A stretch of DNA of 64,000 nucleotides from Pseudomonas aegrilactucae (GTDB taxonomy: Bacteria > Pseudomonadota > Gammaproteobacteria > Pseudomonadales > Pseudomonadaceae). The DNA lies in contig NZ_JAHTBI010000026.1 of assembly GCF_019168305.1 (NCBI RefSeq), positions 27,570-91,569 of the forward strand, read 5' to 3'. A program made the translations under genes and the position numbers. Of this stretch, positions 1 to 8,858 are shown piece after piece; the first letter of the stretch is position 1, and each line of letters begins with the position of its first letter. The notes under the pieces were generated by a model. It made no database searches. It had not been told where the DNA came from and saw only the letters and a list, made by a program, of their open reading frames with translations.

Positions 1-431
1 TGCGAGCGCTCCTTGACCCATTCGCAGAACTGGCTGATGCCGTAACGCCCCAGCCCATTGCTGGCGATGTTGCGCATCTCCAGCCAGGTGGCGTTGATGT
101 TCTCCCACATGTCGGCGGTGATGCGCCCGCGTACCGCGTGTGCATTGCTGCGGGCCGCACGCAGGCAGCAGTAGATGCTGCCTGGGTTGGTTTCGTCGAG
201 GGCAAAGAAGTGCAGCATGCGCTCGGTGTTCAGCGCACCATGATGCGCCTTGTAATCCTCCAGGGTGCCGGCCGCCAATAACGACATGGCAAGCTCGGCG
301 TGGCCGTCGGTACGCCCGGCCTGGGGCATCAGCGACAGCGAATAGCTGACTTCGAGCATGCGCGCGAGGTTTTCGGCACGCTCCAGGTAACGCGACATCC
401 AGTAGAGGTCCGCGGCTGTTCTTGAAAGCAT
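1..431 (-). CDS. Alpha-E domain protein (DUF403), 3' part beyond window
   Basis: The reading frame begins at an ATG (431-429) with MLSRTAADLYWMSRYLERAE, the typical start of alpha-E (DUF403) helical proteins, and runs off the left edge after about 143 residues. In this family the protein is encoded beside a circularly permuted ATP-grasp protein, as here, where only 3 bases separate the two. A transglutaminase-like gene often follows, which would lie outside the window. The biochemical role is not established; a link to peptide-like ligation is inferred from its partner. Alpha-helical, acidic content and absence of a signal peptide point to the cytoplasm. The family call is firm; the function is not. 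Confidence 0.88.
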   Translation of the reverse strand, partial: MLSRTAADLYWMSRYLERAENLARMLEVSYSLSLMPQAGRTDGHAELAMSLLAAGTLEDYKAHHGALNTERMLHFFALDETNPGSIYCCLRAARSNAHAVRGRITADMWENINATWLEMRNIASNGLGRYGISQFCEWVKERS

Positions 432-434
432 GGT

Positions 435-1844
435 TCAGTCCTCCACCACCCAGGTGTCCTTGGTACCGCCGCCCTGCGACGAGTTCACCACCAGCGAGCC
501 TTCGCGCAGCGCCACGCGGGTCAGGCCGCCGGGCACCAGGCGCGTTTCACTGCCCGACAGCACGAACGGGCGCAGGTCGATATGGCGCGGGGCAATGCCG
601 CTTTCGACAAAGGTCGGGCAGGTCGACAGGCACAGCGTGGGTTGCGCGATATAGGCCTCGGGGCGGGCCTTGAGGCGCACGCGAAACTCCTCGATCTGCG
701 CCGCCGTGGCGGCCGGGCCCACGAGCATGCCGTAGCCGCCCGAACCCTGGGTTTCCTTGACCACCAGGTGCTCCAGGTTGGCCAGCACATGGGACAGTTC
801 GGCCGGTTTTCGGCACTGCCAGGTAGGTACGTTCTTGAGGATCGGTTCTTCGTCCAGATAGAAACGGATCATGTCGCCGACATAGGGGTAGATCGACTTG
901 TCGTCCGCCACCCCGGTGCCCACCGCATTGGCCAGCACCACGTTGCCCAGGCGGTAGGCGGCGATCAGGCCGGGCACGCCGAGCATCGAATCGGCATTGA
1001 AGGTCAGCGGGTCGAGGTAGGCATCATCGAGCCGGCGATAGATCACATCCACCGCTTGCGGGCCGCACGTCGTGCGCATGAACACGCGGTCGTCGCGCAC
1101 GAACAGGTCGGCGCCCTCCACCAGCTCCACGCCCATTTCGCGGGCCAGGAAAGCGTGTTCGAAATAGGCACTGTTGAAGCGCCCAGGCGTCATCACCACC
1201 ACGGTGGGGTTGTCCAGCGGGCTGGCGCTCTTGAGGGTGTCGAGCAGCAGGTTGGGGTAGTGGTCGATCGGCGCGATACGCTGGGCGGCAAACAGCTCGG
1301 GGAACAGGCGCATCATCATCTTGCGGTCTTCGAGCATGTAGCTCACCCCGCTGGGGGTGCGCAGGTTGTCCTCGAGCACGTAGTAGCTGCCATCGCCATC
1401 GCGCACCAGGTCGACCCCGGCAATGTGCGCATAGATGCCGCGGTGCAGCCCCAGGCCGCGCATGGCCACCTGGTAGCCCTCGTTGGCCAGCACCTGCTCG
1501 GCCGGAATGATCCCGGCCTTGAGAATGCGCTGCTCGTGGTAGATGTCGGCCAGGAACATGTTCAGTGCCTGCACCCGCTGCACGCAGCCGCGTTCGATCA
1601 CCTGCCATTCGCTGGCCTTGATGCTGCGCGGGATGATGTCGAAGGGGATCAGGCGCTCTGTGCCCTGCTCGTCCCCGTACAGAGTGAAGGTGATACCGGC
1701 GCGATGGAACAGCAGGTCGGCTTCGCGACGGCGCTGCTCCAGCAATTGCAGAGGTGTGTCCGCCAACCAGCGTGCAAACTCCCGATAGTGCGGGCGGCAT
1801 TGCCCCGCGGCATCGTACATCTCATTGAAAAAAGCTCGGGACAT
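435..1844 (-). CDS. Circularly permuted ATP-grasp protein (DUF404/DUF407)
   Basis: A 469-residue protein of the circularly permuted ATP-grasp family. The frame is open upstream, but the ATG at 1844 is chosen because GAGGAG lies just before it and family similarity begins there (MSRAFFNEMYDAAG). Family-like segments include YVLEDNLRTPSGVSYMLE, a MTPGRFNSAYFEH stretch and the glycine-rich VVKETQGSGGYGMLVGP near residue 380, the expected nucleotide-binding part. ATP-grasp enzymes join a carboxylate to an amine or thiol through an acyl-phosphate. The substrate here is unknown. It is the first gene of an operon with the alpha-E protein downstream. No membrane segment or signal peptide is visible, so it is probably cytoplasmic. 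Confidence 0.9.
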   Translation of the reverse strand: MSRAFFNEMYDAAGQCRPHYREFARWLADTPLQLLEQRRREADLLFHRAGITFTLYGDEQGTERLIPFDIIPRSIKASEWQVIERGCVQRVQALNMFLADIYHEQRILKAGIIPAEQVLANEGYQVAMRGLGLHRGIYAHIAGVDLVRDGDGSYYVLEDNLRTPSGVSYMLEDRKMMMRLFPELFAAQRIAPIDHYPNLLLDTLKSASPLDNPTVVVMTPGRFNSAYFEHAFLAREMGVELVEGADLFVRDDRVFMRTTCGPQAVDVIYRRLDDAYLDPLTFNADSMLGVPGLIAAYRLGNVVLANAVGTGVADDKSIYPYVGDMIRFYLDEEPILKNVPTWQCRKPAELSHVLANLEHLVVKETQGSGGYGMLVGPAATAAQIEEFRVRLKARPEAYIAQPTLCLSTCPTFVESGIAPRHIDLRPFVLSGSETRLVPGGLTRVALREGSLVVNSSQGGGTKDTWVVED

Positions 1845-2146
1845 ACCCCACTCCTCGCCGTGTTCACAACGGCTTGTTCTAATTGGCTGCTGTCGTCCAC
1901 TACCCGGGCCTTGCACAAACTTTAGCAAGCGTTGTGCCCAATGCCCGGCAAACCGCGAATTAAACCCCTCGCACGCCTGTGGACGTACGTGCGCCCTTGC
2001 CAGAACGCCCCAAAACAGTGCGAAACGCGCCCCCCAGAGGCACCGCGCACCTTTTGGTAACAATGTGTATCGATGGCCTTTGGCCCGCTGCGCCGCGCCG
2101 GTTCCTGGCCTAGACTCGCCCGCATCCCTTTTGCGAGTGTCCCGCC
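1845..2146. promoter_or_regulatory. Divergent intergenic region
   Basis: This 302-base gap separates the divergently transcribed ATP-grasp and symporter genes and must hold both promoters. Open frames crossing it are extensions of the ATP-grasp frame without a ribosome site. A TAGACT hexamer at 2111-2116 could serve as a -10 for the symporter, but no good -35 partner was found. I see no strong palindrome or repeat. Confidence 0.4.
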
Positions 2147-3028
2147 ATGACTGCATCGCCGCTACTCACCGCGTTTCTGCCCGTCGCGCTGGGCATCATC
2201 ATGTTCGGCCTGGGGTTATCGCTGACCCTGGCCGACTTTGCCCGGGTGGTGAAGTACCCCAGGCCGGTGGTGATCGGGTTGGTGTGCCAGATCCTGCTGC
2301 TGCCGTTCATCTGCTTTCTGATCGCCAACGGTTTTGGCCTGGCGCCGGCGCTGGCGGTGGGCCTGATGCTGCTGGCGGCTTCGCCTGGAGGCACCACCGC
2401 CAACCTGTTCAGCCACCTGGCCCACGGTGATGTGGCGCTGAACATCACGCTGACGGCGGTGAACTCGCTGATCGCGATCCTGACCATGCCGTTGCTGGTC
2501 AATCTGTCGCTGGTGTATTTCATGGAGGCCGACCAGGCCATCCCGTTGCAATTTGCCAAGGTGCTGCAGGTGTTTGCCATCGTGCTGGTGCCCGTGACCC
2601 TGGGCATGCTGGTACGCCGGCTGACGCCTGCGTTTGCTGCACGCATGGAAAAGCCGATGAAGATCGTGGCGGCGCTGTTTCTGGCGGGCACGGTGATACT
2701 GGCGCTGATGAAAGACTGGCAGACCGTGGTCGAGTACGCCCCGTTGGTGGGCGCGGCGGCGTTGCTGTTCAACCTGTTGAGCCTGATGTTGGGCTACTGG
2801 GTGCCGCGCTTGTTGAAGATCCCGAAACGCCAGGCGATCGCGATCGGCATGGAGATCGGCATTCACAACGGTACCCTGGCGATTGCGCTGGCGTTGAGCC
2901 CGACCTTGCTGAACAACTCGACCATGGCCATCCCGGCGGCGTTGTACAGCCTGATCATGTTCTTTACGGCGGCGGGGTTCGGGTGGTGGGTGAGCCGCAG
3001 TCCGGTGCGGGCGACAGTGCTCGATTGA
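2147..3028 (+). CDS. Bile acid:sodium symporter family transporter
   Basis: A 293-residue, very hydrophobic protein with eight to ten predicted membrane segments and the BASS-family core: LLAASPGGTTANLFSHLAHGD near residue 80, and the later IGMEIGIHNGTLAIALA near residue 235. These correspond to the two broken-helix, sodium- and substrate-binding regions of the family (GG...N and E...Q/H-N). Length is typical of short bacterial members. Members of the family move organic anions (bile acids, pantoate, 2-oxo acids) with sodium. The real substrate cannot be inferred because the gene stands alone, ending at a strong hairpin. The start ATG follows a weak ribosome site. Confidence 0.9.
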   Translation: MTASPLLTAFLPVALGIIMFGLGLSLTLADFARVVKYPRPVVIGLVCQILLLPFICFLIANGFGLAPALAVGLMLLAASPGGTTANLFSHLAHGDVALNITLTAVNSLIAILTMPLLVNLSLVYFMEADQAIPLQFAKVLQVFAIVLVPVTLGMLVRRLTPAFAARMEKPMKIVAALFLAGTVILALMKDWQTVVEYAPLVGAAALLFNLLSLMLGYWVPRLLKIPKRQAIAIGMEIGIHNGTLAIALALSPTLLNNSTMAIPAALYSLIMFFTAAGFGWWVSRSPVRATVLD

Positions 3029-3034
3029 GCGTAC

Positions 3035-3069
3035 TGGCGCCTGCGCCGGCACAGCCGGCGCAGGCGCCA
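3035..3069. terminator. Perfect 16-bp hairpin between convergent genes
   Basis: Bases 3035-3050 pair perfectly with 3054-3069 around a 3-base loop (aca), seven bases after the symporter stop and just before the stop of the opposing MFS gene at 3077. The very GC-rich stem between two convergent genes suits a bidirectional transcription stop, though no clear T-run follows on either side. A REP-like palindrome is an alternative. Confidence 0.6.
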
Positions 3070-3076
3070 CCGCGGT

Positions 3077-4342
3077 CTAGCCTTGCTCCTCCAACCGCCG
3101 CTGCCGCCTCCCCAGCCAGCCACCGGTAGCCGCCCAGCCCAACGCTATCCCCGCCCCGATCAGCATCGCCAGCTGCGGATGCTCTCCCAGCACATCCAGC
3201 CCGCGCTTGACCCAGCCACTGAGCGCATCGCCGCCCCGATAGACCACCGTGTCGATGAAGTTCTTGGCGCGGTACTTCTGCTCTGCCGGCAACACCGTGT
3301 ACAGCATCTCGCGCCCAGGGCGCACCAGCGCATACTCGCCCGCCCGGCGCACCACCATCACCACCACGAATACCGCAAACACCGGGGCCAGGGCCAACCA
3401 CAGGAAACCGGCCACCATCACCAGCGGCACCGCCACCAGCAACACACCCACCCCCATGCGCCGCGCAATTCGCCCGGTAAGAAACAGCTGCGTGAGAATC
3501 GCCAGCGCCTGCACCACCGTGTCGATCAGGCCGAACACCTGGGTTTGCCGGGTGCGGTCGGCAAAGGTCTGCGCCACCAGCCGCGCCTGCTCGAAGTACA
3601 GGAATGTGCTGATGCTGGCCAGCAGCACCACGAACAATGCCAGCATCAACAGATAGGGCGAACGCAGCACCTCGCCAGCGCCGGCGAACGGGTTGCCACC
3701 CAGTGGCCTTGAGCGTGGGTGCTGCACCTCGGCCGGCAGCGGGTCATGGTCGCGCCAACGTTGCAGGTACGCCGCCGCGCCAATGCTGCCCAGCAGGCAC
3801 AGCGTGGCCAGCAACACCAGCCCCGCATGCCCGATCACGCCCACCAGCACGGTGCCCAGTATCGGCCCCACCAACCCGCCCAGGCTCGCACCGGCCGCCA
3901 GCAGGCCGAACAGGCGCTTGGCCTGCTCCACGCTGAACAGGTCGGCCAGCACACTCCAGGCCAGCGAGATGCTCAGCAGGTTGAATACCGACAACCAGAT
4001 ATAGAACGCCCGCGCCACCCACAGGTTGTCTGGCTGCACCGCAAACACCAGGGCGAACGCCAGCAGGTTGCTGGCCAGAAAGCCGTAGGTCCAGGGCAGG
4101 ATACGCCGGCGCCGGGCCCGCGCCACCACCCAGCCGAACAGCGGCAAGGCCAGCAAGGTGACCACGAAGGTGCCGGTGAACAGCCACTGCAGGTTGTCCA
4201 CCCCACCCGCCACGCCCATGGTCTCGCGCACCGGGCGCAGCATGAAGTAGCCGGCAAACAGCAGGAAGAACAATGCGAGCCCACCCGCCACCGCCGGGGT
4301 CTCATCCTCGTGAAACGTGAACAGCCGCGCCAGCAGGCGCAT
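3077..4342 (-). CDS. MFS/ATP-ADP-carrier-like membrane transporter
   Basis: A 421-residue protein with about 12 hydrophobic segments. The N-terminal part (GYFMLRPVRETMGVAGG near residue 32) and the central FSVEQAKRLFGLLAAGASLGGLVGP (about 137-161) resemble the NTP:NDP-exchange/MFS-like proteins often annotated as MFS transporters in pseudomonads. The C-terminal AEQKYRAKNFIDTVVYRGGDA stretch is another hallmark of this group. The substrate is unknown. Its ATG overlaps the stop of the upstream aldo/keto reductase gene (TGATG), so the two are translationally coupled. It ends against the hairpin shared with the symporter gene. Confidence 0.8.
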   Translation of the reverse strand: MRLLARLFTFHEDETPAVAGGLALFFLLFAGYFMLRPVRETMGVAGGVDNLQWLFTGTFVVTLLALPLFGWVVARARRRRILPWTYGFLASNLLAFALVFAVQPDNLWVARAFYIWLSVFNLLSISLAWSVLADLFSVEQAKRLFGLLAAGASLGGLVGPILGTVLVGVIGHAGLVLLATLCLLGSIGAAAYLQRWRDHDPLPAEVQHPRSRPLGGNPFAGAGEVLRSPYLLMLALFVVLLASISTFLYFEQARLVAQTFADRTRQTQVFGLIDTVVQALAILTQLFLTGRIARRMGVGVLLVAVPLVMVAGFLWLALAPVFAVFVVVMVVRRAGEYALVRPGREMLYTVLPAEQKYRAKNFIDTVVYRGGDALSGWVKRGLDVLGEHPQLAMLIGAGIALGWAATGGWLGRRQRRLEEQG

Positions 4343-5262
4343 CAGGCAAACAGCTTGATCAGGGCCCGCTGCTGCGCCGCATCGAGCAACGCGCCAGTGC
4401 CGGCCTTGAGCTGGTCGAGTTGGCGATCAGGGCGGCTGGTGGCGGGAATCACGGTGGTCACCGCCGGGTGGCTGATGGCGAACTTGAGGAACAGCTGCGC
4501 CCAACTGCCGATGCCCGCTTCAGTCGCCCAACCAGGCAGCGCCTGCCCCTTGACCCTGGCGAACAGGCGGCCGTCATCGAAGGCGCGGTTGATCAGCACC
4601 GCCACGCCGTTGTCCAGCGCCAGCGGCAGCACGCGGCGTGCAGCATCGGGTGCATTCACCGAGTAGTGGATCTGGATGAAGTCCAGCTTCTCGCTGCGCA
4701 CAATACGCTCAAGCTCCGCCAGCCCGCTGTCGGTGTAGTGGGTCACACCGACGTAGCGGGTCTTGCCTTGCGCCTTGAGTTCACGGGCGTAGGGCAACTG
4801 CCGCTGCCAGTCGCGCAGGTTGTGGACCTGCAGCAGGTCGACCTTGTCGGTACGCAGGTCACGCAGGGTGCCCGCCCATTGCGCCTGGGCGGCTGCCTGG
4901 CTGTCGGCGGCGATCTTGCTGGCCAGAAAGGTATGCTCACGCCAGCCGCCCTCCTCCAGCAACTGGCCAAGGACGGCGTCGGCACCGCCATAGTTGGGCG
5001 AGGTATCGATGACCCGGCCGCCGCCGTCGAAGAACACCTGCAGCACCTGCCTGAGCTGCTGGTACTCGGCGGAACCGGCCGTGACCTCGAAGCTGCCCGA
5101 GGTGCCCGCGCCGATCACCGGCAGCGCCTCGCCGGTGGACGGGACCTTGCGTGTGAGCAGCGCAGCCCCAGGCTGCGCACGCACGTGGGGGCTGGCAAGC
5201 ATCAGGCCCAAGCCTGCGGCCAGCGCGGCGGTGCCGGCGAGAAAGTGACGACGGGTAGGCAT
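4342..5262 (-). CDS. Aldo/keto reductase with Tat signal
   Basis: A 306-residue protein starting MPTRRHFLAGTAALAAG, a twin-arginine signal (RRHFLA) with a hydrophobic core and an Ala-X-Ala-like cleavage region near residue 29, so export as a folded protein to the periplasm is likely. The rest is an aldo/keto-reductase barrel: DTSPNYGGADAVLG (Asp and catalytic Tyr), an FLASKIAAD lysine stretch, VDLLQVHNL (catalytic His) and a late TTVIPATSRPDRQLDQ nucleotide-binding segment. Such enzymes reduce aldehydes or ketones with NAD(P)H, so a periplasmic form raises a cofactor-supply question. AGGAGG lies 7 bases before the ATG. The next gene is a coupled MFS-like carrier. Confidence 0.88.
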   Translation of the reverse strand: MPTRRHFLAGTAALAAGLGLMLASPHVRAQPGAALLTRKVPSTGEALPVIGAGTSGSFEVTAGSAEYQQLRQVLQVFFDGGGRVIDTSPNYGGADAVLGQLLEEGGWREHTFLASKIAADSQAAAQAQWAGTLRDLRTDKVDLLQVHNLRDWQRQLPYARELKAQGKTRYVGVTHYTDSGLAELERIVRSEKLDFIQIHYSVNAPDAARRVLPLALDNGVAVLINRAFDDGRLFARVKGQALPGWATEAGIGSWAQLFLKFAISHPAVTTVIPATSRPDRQLDQLKAGTGALLDAAQQRALIKLFA

Positions 5263-5387
5263 GAGCAGTCCTCCTGGCGTGGCGCCGTACTAGGGGAAAA
5301 GGTTCAAGCATAGACCATGCCCCGCGTACGCCTTGCACCGCCCGATTTGCTCAATCGCCATGCGCTTCTATATTGAGCTAGTCCCTG

Positions 5388-6002
5388 TTGCGAGTGCAAA
5401 GCGTGGCCAGCACCGATCGGTTGATCATCTGCGAGCACTGCGACTGCGTGTATGAAAAGGTCGAACTCGCCAAACACCAGAAAGCGCTGTGCCTGCGTTG
5501 CGGCGCAGTGCTGCAGCGCTATAACGGCCTGAGCGTGCAGCAGCGACTGGCGCTGAGCCTGACCGCAGCGATCCTGTGGCTGTTCGCCAACTTCTACCCG
5601 GTGATGAGCATCAGCCTGCAAGGCCTGCACAACAGCGCCACGCTGTGGGATTCGGTCAAGGCGCTGGCCGACGGCCCCATTACCTTTATCGCTCTGGTGG
5701 CGGCCATCTCGATCATCATCGCGCCGATGTTCCAGTTGCTGTTGCTGGTGTGGGTACTGTTGCACGCGCTGGCGCGGCGCCGCTCACCGGCCTTTCACCT
5801 GTGCATGCGCTGGCTCGAGACCCTGCGCCCCTGGAGCATGCTCGAGGTGTGCCTGCTGGGTGCGATGGTGGCGGTGTTCAAGCTGGCCGGGCTGCTCGAT
5901 GTGCTGCCCGGCATCGGCCTGATTGCCCTGGCTGCGCTCAGCCTGCTGATGATTCGCCTGGCCGGGCGCGACATCCGCGACCTGTGGAGCCAACTGCCAT
6001 GA
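5388..6002 (+). CDS. pqiA: Paraquat-inducible protein A, first half-protein
   Basis: A 204-residue PqiA-domain membrane protein. Near the N terminus is a zinc-ribbon-like set of cysteine pairs (CEHCDC ... CLRCG), followed by four membrane segments and the family stretch WLFANFYPVMSI. In E. coli one PqiA protein holds two such domains; here they are two adjacent genes. PqiA works with the MCE protein PqiB and lipoprotein PqiC in moving lipids between the inner and outer membranes. The start is uncertain: TTG at 5388 gives the longest frame, while GTG at 5394 or 5403 are alternatives, and none has a strong ribosome site. Its stop overlaps the next start (ATGA). Confidence 0.87.
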   Translation: MRVQSVASTDRLIICEHCDCVYEKVELAKHQKALCLRCGAVLQRYNGLSVQQRLALSLTAAILWLFANFYPVMSISLQGLHNSATLWDSVKALADGPITFIALVAAISIIIAPMFQLLLLVWVLLHALARRRSPAFHLCMRWLETLRPWSMLEVCLLGAMVAVFKLAGLLDVLPGIGLIALAALSLLMIRLAGRDIRDLWSQLP

Positions 6003-6634
6003 GTACGCCGACACTGGCCAGCGACCTCGGCCTGGTGCTGTGCCACGCCTGTGGCCTGGCCTGCGACAACCGCGAACGGCCGCACCAGTGCGAACGCTGC
6101 GGTGCACCGCTGCACCCACGCAAACCCGATTCGCTGGCGCGCACCTGGGCCTACCTGATTGCCGCCCTGGTGTTCTACATCCCCGCCAACCTGCTGCCGG
6201 TGATGAACACGGCGCTATTCGGCGCGGGCGCCGACAGCACCATCATGAGCGGCGTGCTGGAGTTCTGGGCGCATGGCGCCTGGGATATCGCCACGATCAT
6301 CTTCGTGGCCAGCATCGCGGTACCGGCGACCAAGTTCGTCGCCCTCGGCCTGCTGCTGGTCAGCGTGCAGCGGCGCAGCACCTGGGCGCAGCGCGAGCGC
6401 TCGAAGCTGTTTCGCTTCGTCGAGCTGATCGGCTACTGGTCGATGCTCGACGTGATCGTGGTGGCACTGGTGGCCGCGCTGGTGAAGTTCCAGGCGCTGG
6501 GCGACATCGAGCCGCGCCTGGGCATCCTGTTTTTCGGCATGGTGGTGGTGTTCACCATGCTCGCGGCCATGAGCTTCGACCCCCGCCTGATCTGGGAAGC
6601 CCCCACTACCAAGGAGCCTGCGCATGAGCGATGA
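5999..6634 (+). CDS. pqiA: Paraquat-inducible protein A, second half-protein
   Basis: A 211-residue second PqiA domain protein whose ATG (5999) overlaps the stop of the first. It has its own cysteine pairs (CHACGLAC ... CERCG), four membrane segments and the motifs YIPANLLPVMNTA and GYWSMLDV. The true protein starts at MSTPTLASDL; the frame is open further upstream, but that is only antisense-free overlap with the first gene. It probably forms the inner-membrane partner of the PqiB tunnel together with the first half-protein. It overlaps the pqiB start by 11 bases, indicating one operon and coupled translation. Confidence 0.9.
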   Translation: MSTPTLASDLGLVLCHACGLACDNRERPHQCERCGAPLHPRKPDSLARTWAYLIAALVFYIPANLLPVMNTALFGAGADSTIMSGVLEFWAHGAWDIATIIFVASIAVPATKFVALGLLLVSVQRRSTWAQRERSKLFRFVELIGYWSMLDVIVVALVAALVKFQALGDIEPRLGILFFGMVVVFTMLAAMSFDPRLIWEAPTTKEPAHER

Positions 6635-8279
6635 CAGCTATCAGGGCGGGCCGCCACCCGGCCGTCCGGCCATCAAGACCCGGCGCTTCAGCGTGTCACT
6701 GGTATGGATCGTACCGATCGTGGCGGTACTGGTAGGGATGTCGCTGGTGGTGCACAGCTGGCTGCAGGAAGGCCCGACCATCCAGATCACGTTCAAGACC
6801 GGCCAGGGCCTCGAGGCGAACAAGACGGCGGTGAAGTACCGCAACGTGGTGATCGGCCAGGTCAGCGCGGTGGAGCTCAGCGCGGACCAGAAGAGCGTCA
6901 CCGCCACGGTCAAGCTGGTCAAGCAGGCCGAGAACTTCACCCGCCAGGACTCGCTGTTCTGGGTGGTGCGTCCGCGCATCGGCGCCGGCGGGGTGTCGGG
7001 GATCGATACGCTGTTTTCGGGCGACTTCATCGGCGCCGATGCCGGGCAGTCGGACGCCCGTGCCAAGACCTTCACCGGCCTTGAGGCACCGCCGCCGATC
7101 ACCTATGGCGAGCCCGGCAAGCGCTTCAACCTGCATGCCTCCGACCTGGGCTCGCTGGGCATCGGTTCACCGGTGTACTACCGCAAGATCCAGGTCGGGC
7201 AGGTGGTGTCGTATGCCCTGGATACCGATGGAAAGGGGGTCAATGTCGAGGTATTCGTGCATGCCCCCAACGATGCCTTCGTCACCGACAACACGCGGTT
7301 CTGGAATGCCAGTGGCGTGGACGTCGAGGTGGGCGCCAACGGCTTTGCGCTGCGTACCGAATCGCTGTCGTCGCTGATGGTCGGCGGCGTGGCGTTCCGG
7401 GCCCCGGACTACAGCCCCGACGACACCGCCGCCGCCGAAGACAAGACCTTCGAACTGTTCGACGATCGCGCCGCCGCCCTCGCCCCGCCCAACGGCAAGG
7501 CACAGTACCTGGCGCTGCGCTTCGACCAGGCCTTGCGCGGGCTCAGGGTGGGCGCACCAGTGGAGTTCCTCGGCATGGAGTTCGGCCGGGTGGTGGGCAT
7601 CAACCTGGACTTCGACCCCAAGACCCGCACTTTTCCGGTCAATGTCGGCATCGTCATCTACCCGCAACGCCTGGGCCAGGCCCACACCAAGATGCTCAAG
7701 GCGCTGAACCACAACCCCGATGACGAACAGGCCGGAATCCGCCTGATGGGCACGTTCATCGACAACGGGCTGCGCGCCCAGGCGCGCAGCGGCAACCTGC
7801 TGACCGGGCAGCTGTACATCGCCCTGGACTTCTACCCCAAGGCGCCCAAGGTGGCCTTCGACCCCAGCGCCCGCCCCGTCACCATCCCGACCCTGCCCAG
7901 CAGCCTGGAGCAACTGCAGGAGCAGTTCCAGGCCATGGTCGAGAAGATCAACAAGCTGCCCATCGAGCGCATCGCCGCCAACCTGGACGGCAACCTGGTG
8001 GAACTGCGCAAGGCCCTCAGGCAGTTCAACGGCAAGACCCTGCCGAGTATCGACACCACCTTGCAGGACATGAGCGCCACGCTCAAGTCGGCCAACGCGA
8101 CACTGGCCGACGACTCGCCACAGCGTGAACAGTTGTCGCAGACCCTGGACGACCTGGGGCGCATGACCCGCTCGATGCGCGAGCTGGCCGACTACCTCAA
8201 GCGCAACCCTGAATCGCTGTTGCGCGGCCGGCCCGAGAATGCGCCCGCCGATGCCTTGCAACCTTCTTCATCTCAATGA
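6624..8279 (+). CDS. pqiB: PqiB, MCE-domain lipid transport protein
   Basis: A 551-residue protein with a single N-terminal membrane anchor (about residues 22-45) and three MCE/MlaD-type beta domains, starting at PTIQITFKTGQGLEANKTAVKYRNVVIGQV (residue about 52), FNLHASDLGSLGIGSPVYYR (about 170) and LALRFDQALRGLRVGAPVEFLG (about 293). The last 140 residues are helical with coiled-coil character (LEQLQEQFQAMVEKINKL). Length and plan match E. coli PqiB (546 aa), whose stacked hexameric MCE rings and coiled-coil needle form a periplasm-spanning channel for lipids. It lies between pqiA and pqiC and overlaps both. RBS AAGGAG precedes the ATG. Confidence 0.94.
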   Translation: MSDDSYQGGPPPGRPAIKTRRFSVSLVWIVPIVAVLVGMSLVVHSWLQEGPTIQITFKTGQGLEANKTAVKYRNVVIGQVSAVELSADQKSVTATVKLVKQAENFTRQDSLFWVVRPRIGAGGVSGIDTLFSGDFIGADAGQSDARAKTFTGLEAPPPITYGEPGKRFNLHASDLGSLGIGSPVYYRKIQVGQVVSYALDTDGKGVNVEVFVHAPNDAFVTDNTRFWNASGVDVEVGANGFALRTESLSSLMVGGVAFRAPDYSPDDTAAAEDKTFELFDDRAAALAPPNGKAQYLALRFDQALRGLRVGAPVEFLGMEFGRVVGINLDFDPKTRTFPVNVGIVIYPQRLGQAHTKMLKALNHNPDDEQAGIRLMGTFIDNGLRAQARSGNLLTGQLYIALDFYPKAPKVAFDPSARPVTIPTLPSSLEQLQEQFQAMVEKINKLPIERIAANLDGNLVELRKALRQFNGKTLPSIDTTLQDMSATLKSANATLADDSPQREQLSQTLDDLGRMTRSMRELADYLKRNPESLLRGRPENAPADALQPSSSQ

Positions 8280-8296
8280 GCGCAGGAGCCCGGACC

Positions 8297-8854
8297 ATGC
8301 CCACTCTGTTCAAACCCGCACTGCTCGGCCTGGCCCTGCTGCTGGCGGCCTGCCGGGGTGACCCGGTGCACTACCACACGCTGGTGCCGGCGCAGCCGCC
8401 CCCCGCCACCGGTGCCGTCGACGTGCGCATCGAGTTCCTCAGCGTACCGCCCCAGGTCGACCGCGCGCAGATCGTGGTGCGCCAGAGCGACAGCGCACTG
8501 GTGGTGCTGGAAAGCGAATGGTGGGGCTCCACTCTGGTAGACGAGGTGCGCAGCGCCCTGAGCGGCCAGCTCGGCAGCAACGCCCAGCGGGTCATGGGGC
8601 TGCGCCTGGAGGTGCAGCGCTTCGACTCGGTGCCAGGCCAATACGCCTTGCTCGAGGCACGCTGGCGCCTGCGCGCGATCAGCCCTCAGGGTGGCGAACC
8701 CGCGCTGCGCTGTCATAGCGTGCTACGTACGCCCGCCGGAGCCGGCCTGCCCGAGCTGGTGGCCGCACAGCAACGCAATATCGCGCAACTGGCCAGCGTG
8801 ATTGCGCGCACCGCTGCTGCCGGGCGTGGCACTTGCGCCGCAGCGACACCCTGA
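8297..8854 (+). CDS. pqiC: PqiC, ABC-type transport auxiliary lipoprotein
   Basis: A 185-residue outer-membrane lipoprotein. The N terminus MPTLFKPALLGLALLLAAC is a lipoprotein signal with the lipobox LAAC, and the mature part carries the YHTLVPAQ start typical of the auxiliary lipoprotein family (DUF330). The ATG at 8297 is preferred over the overlapping ATG at 8276 because AGGAG lies 8 bases before it and the lipobox then sits at the usual distance. PqiC is thought to cap the PqiB needle at the outer membrane. It ends 4 bases before the stop of the convergent neighbour, with no visible terminator between them. Confidence 0.9.
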   Translation: MPTLFKPALLGLALLLAACRGDPVHYHTLVPAQPPPATGAVDVRIEFLSVPPQVDRAQIVVRQSDSALVVLESEWWGSTLVDEVRSALSGQLGSNAQRVMGLRLEVQRFDSVPGQYALLEARWRLRAISPQGGEPALRCHSVLRTPAGAGLPELVAAQQRNIAQLASVIARTAAAGRGTCAAATP

Positions 8855-8858
8855 GGGT

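Noticed and set aside
582..1925. Long open frame antisense to the ATP-grasp gene, and similar long antisense frames across the window
   Set aside because: They lie opposite well-supported genes, have low-complexity His/Gln/Arg-rich translations and lack ribosome sites; they result from high G+C codon bias.
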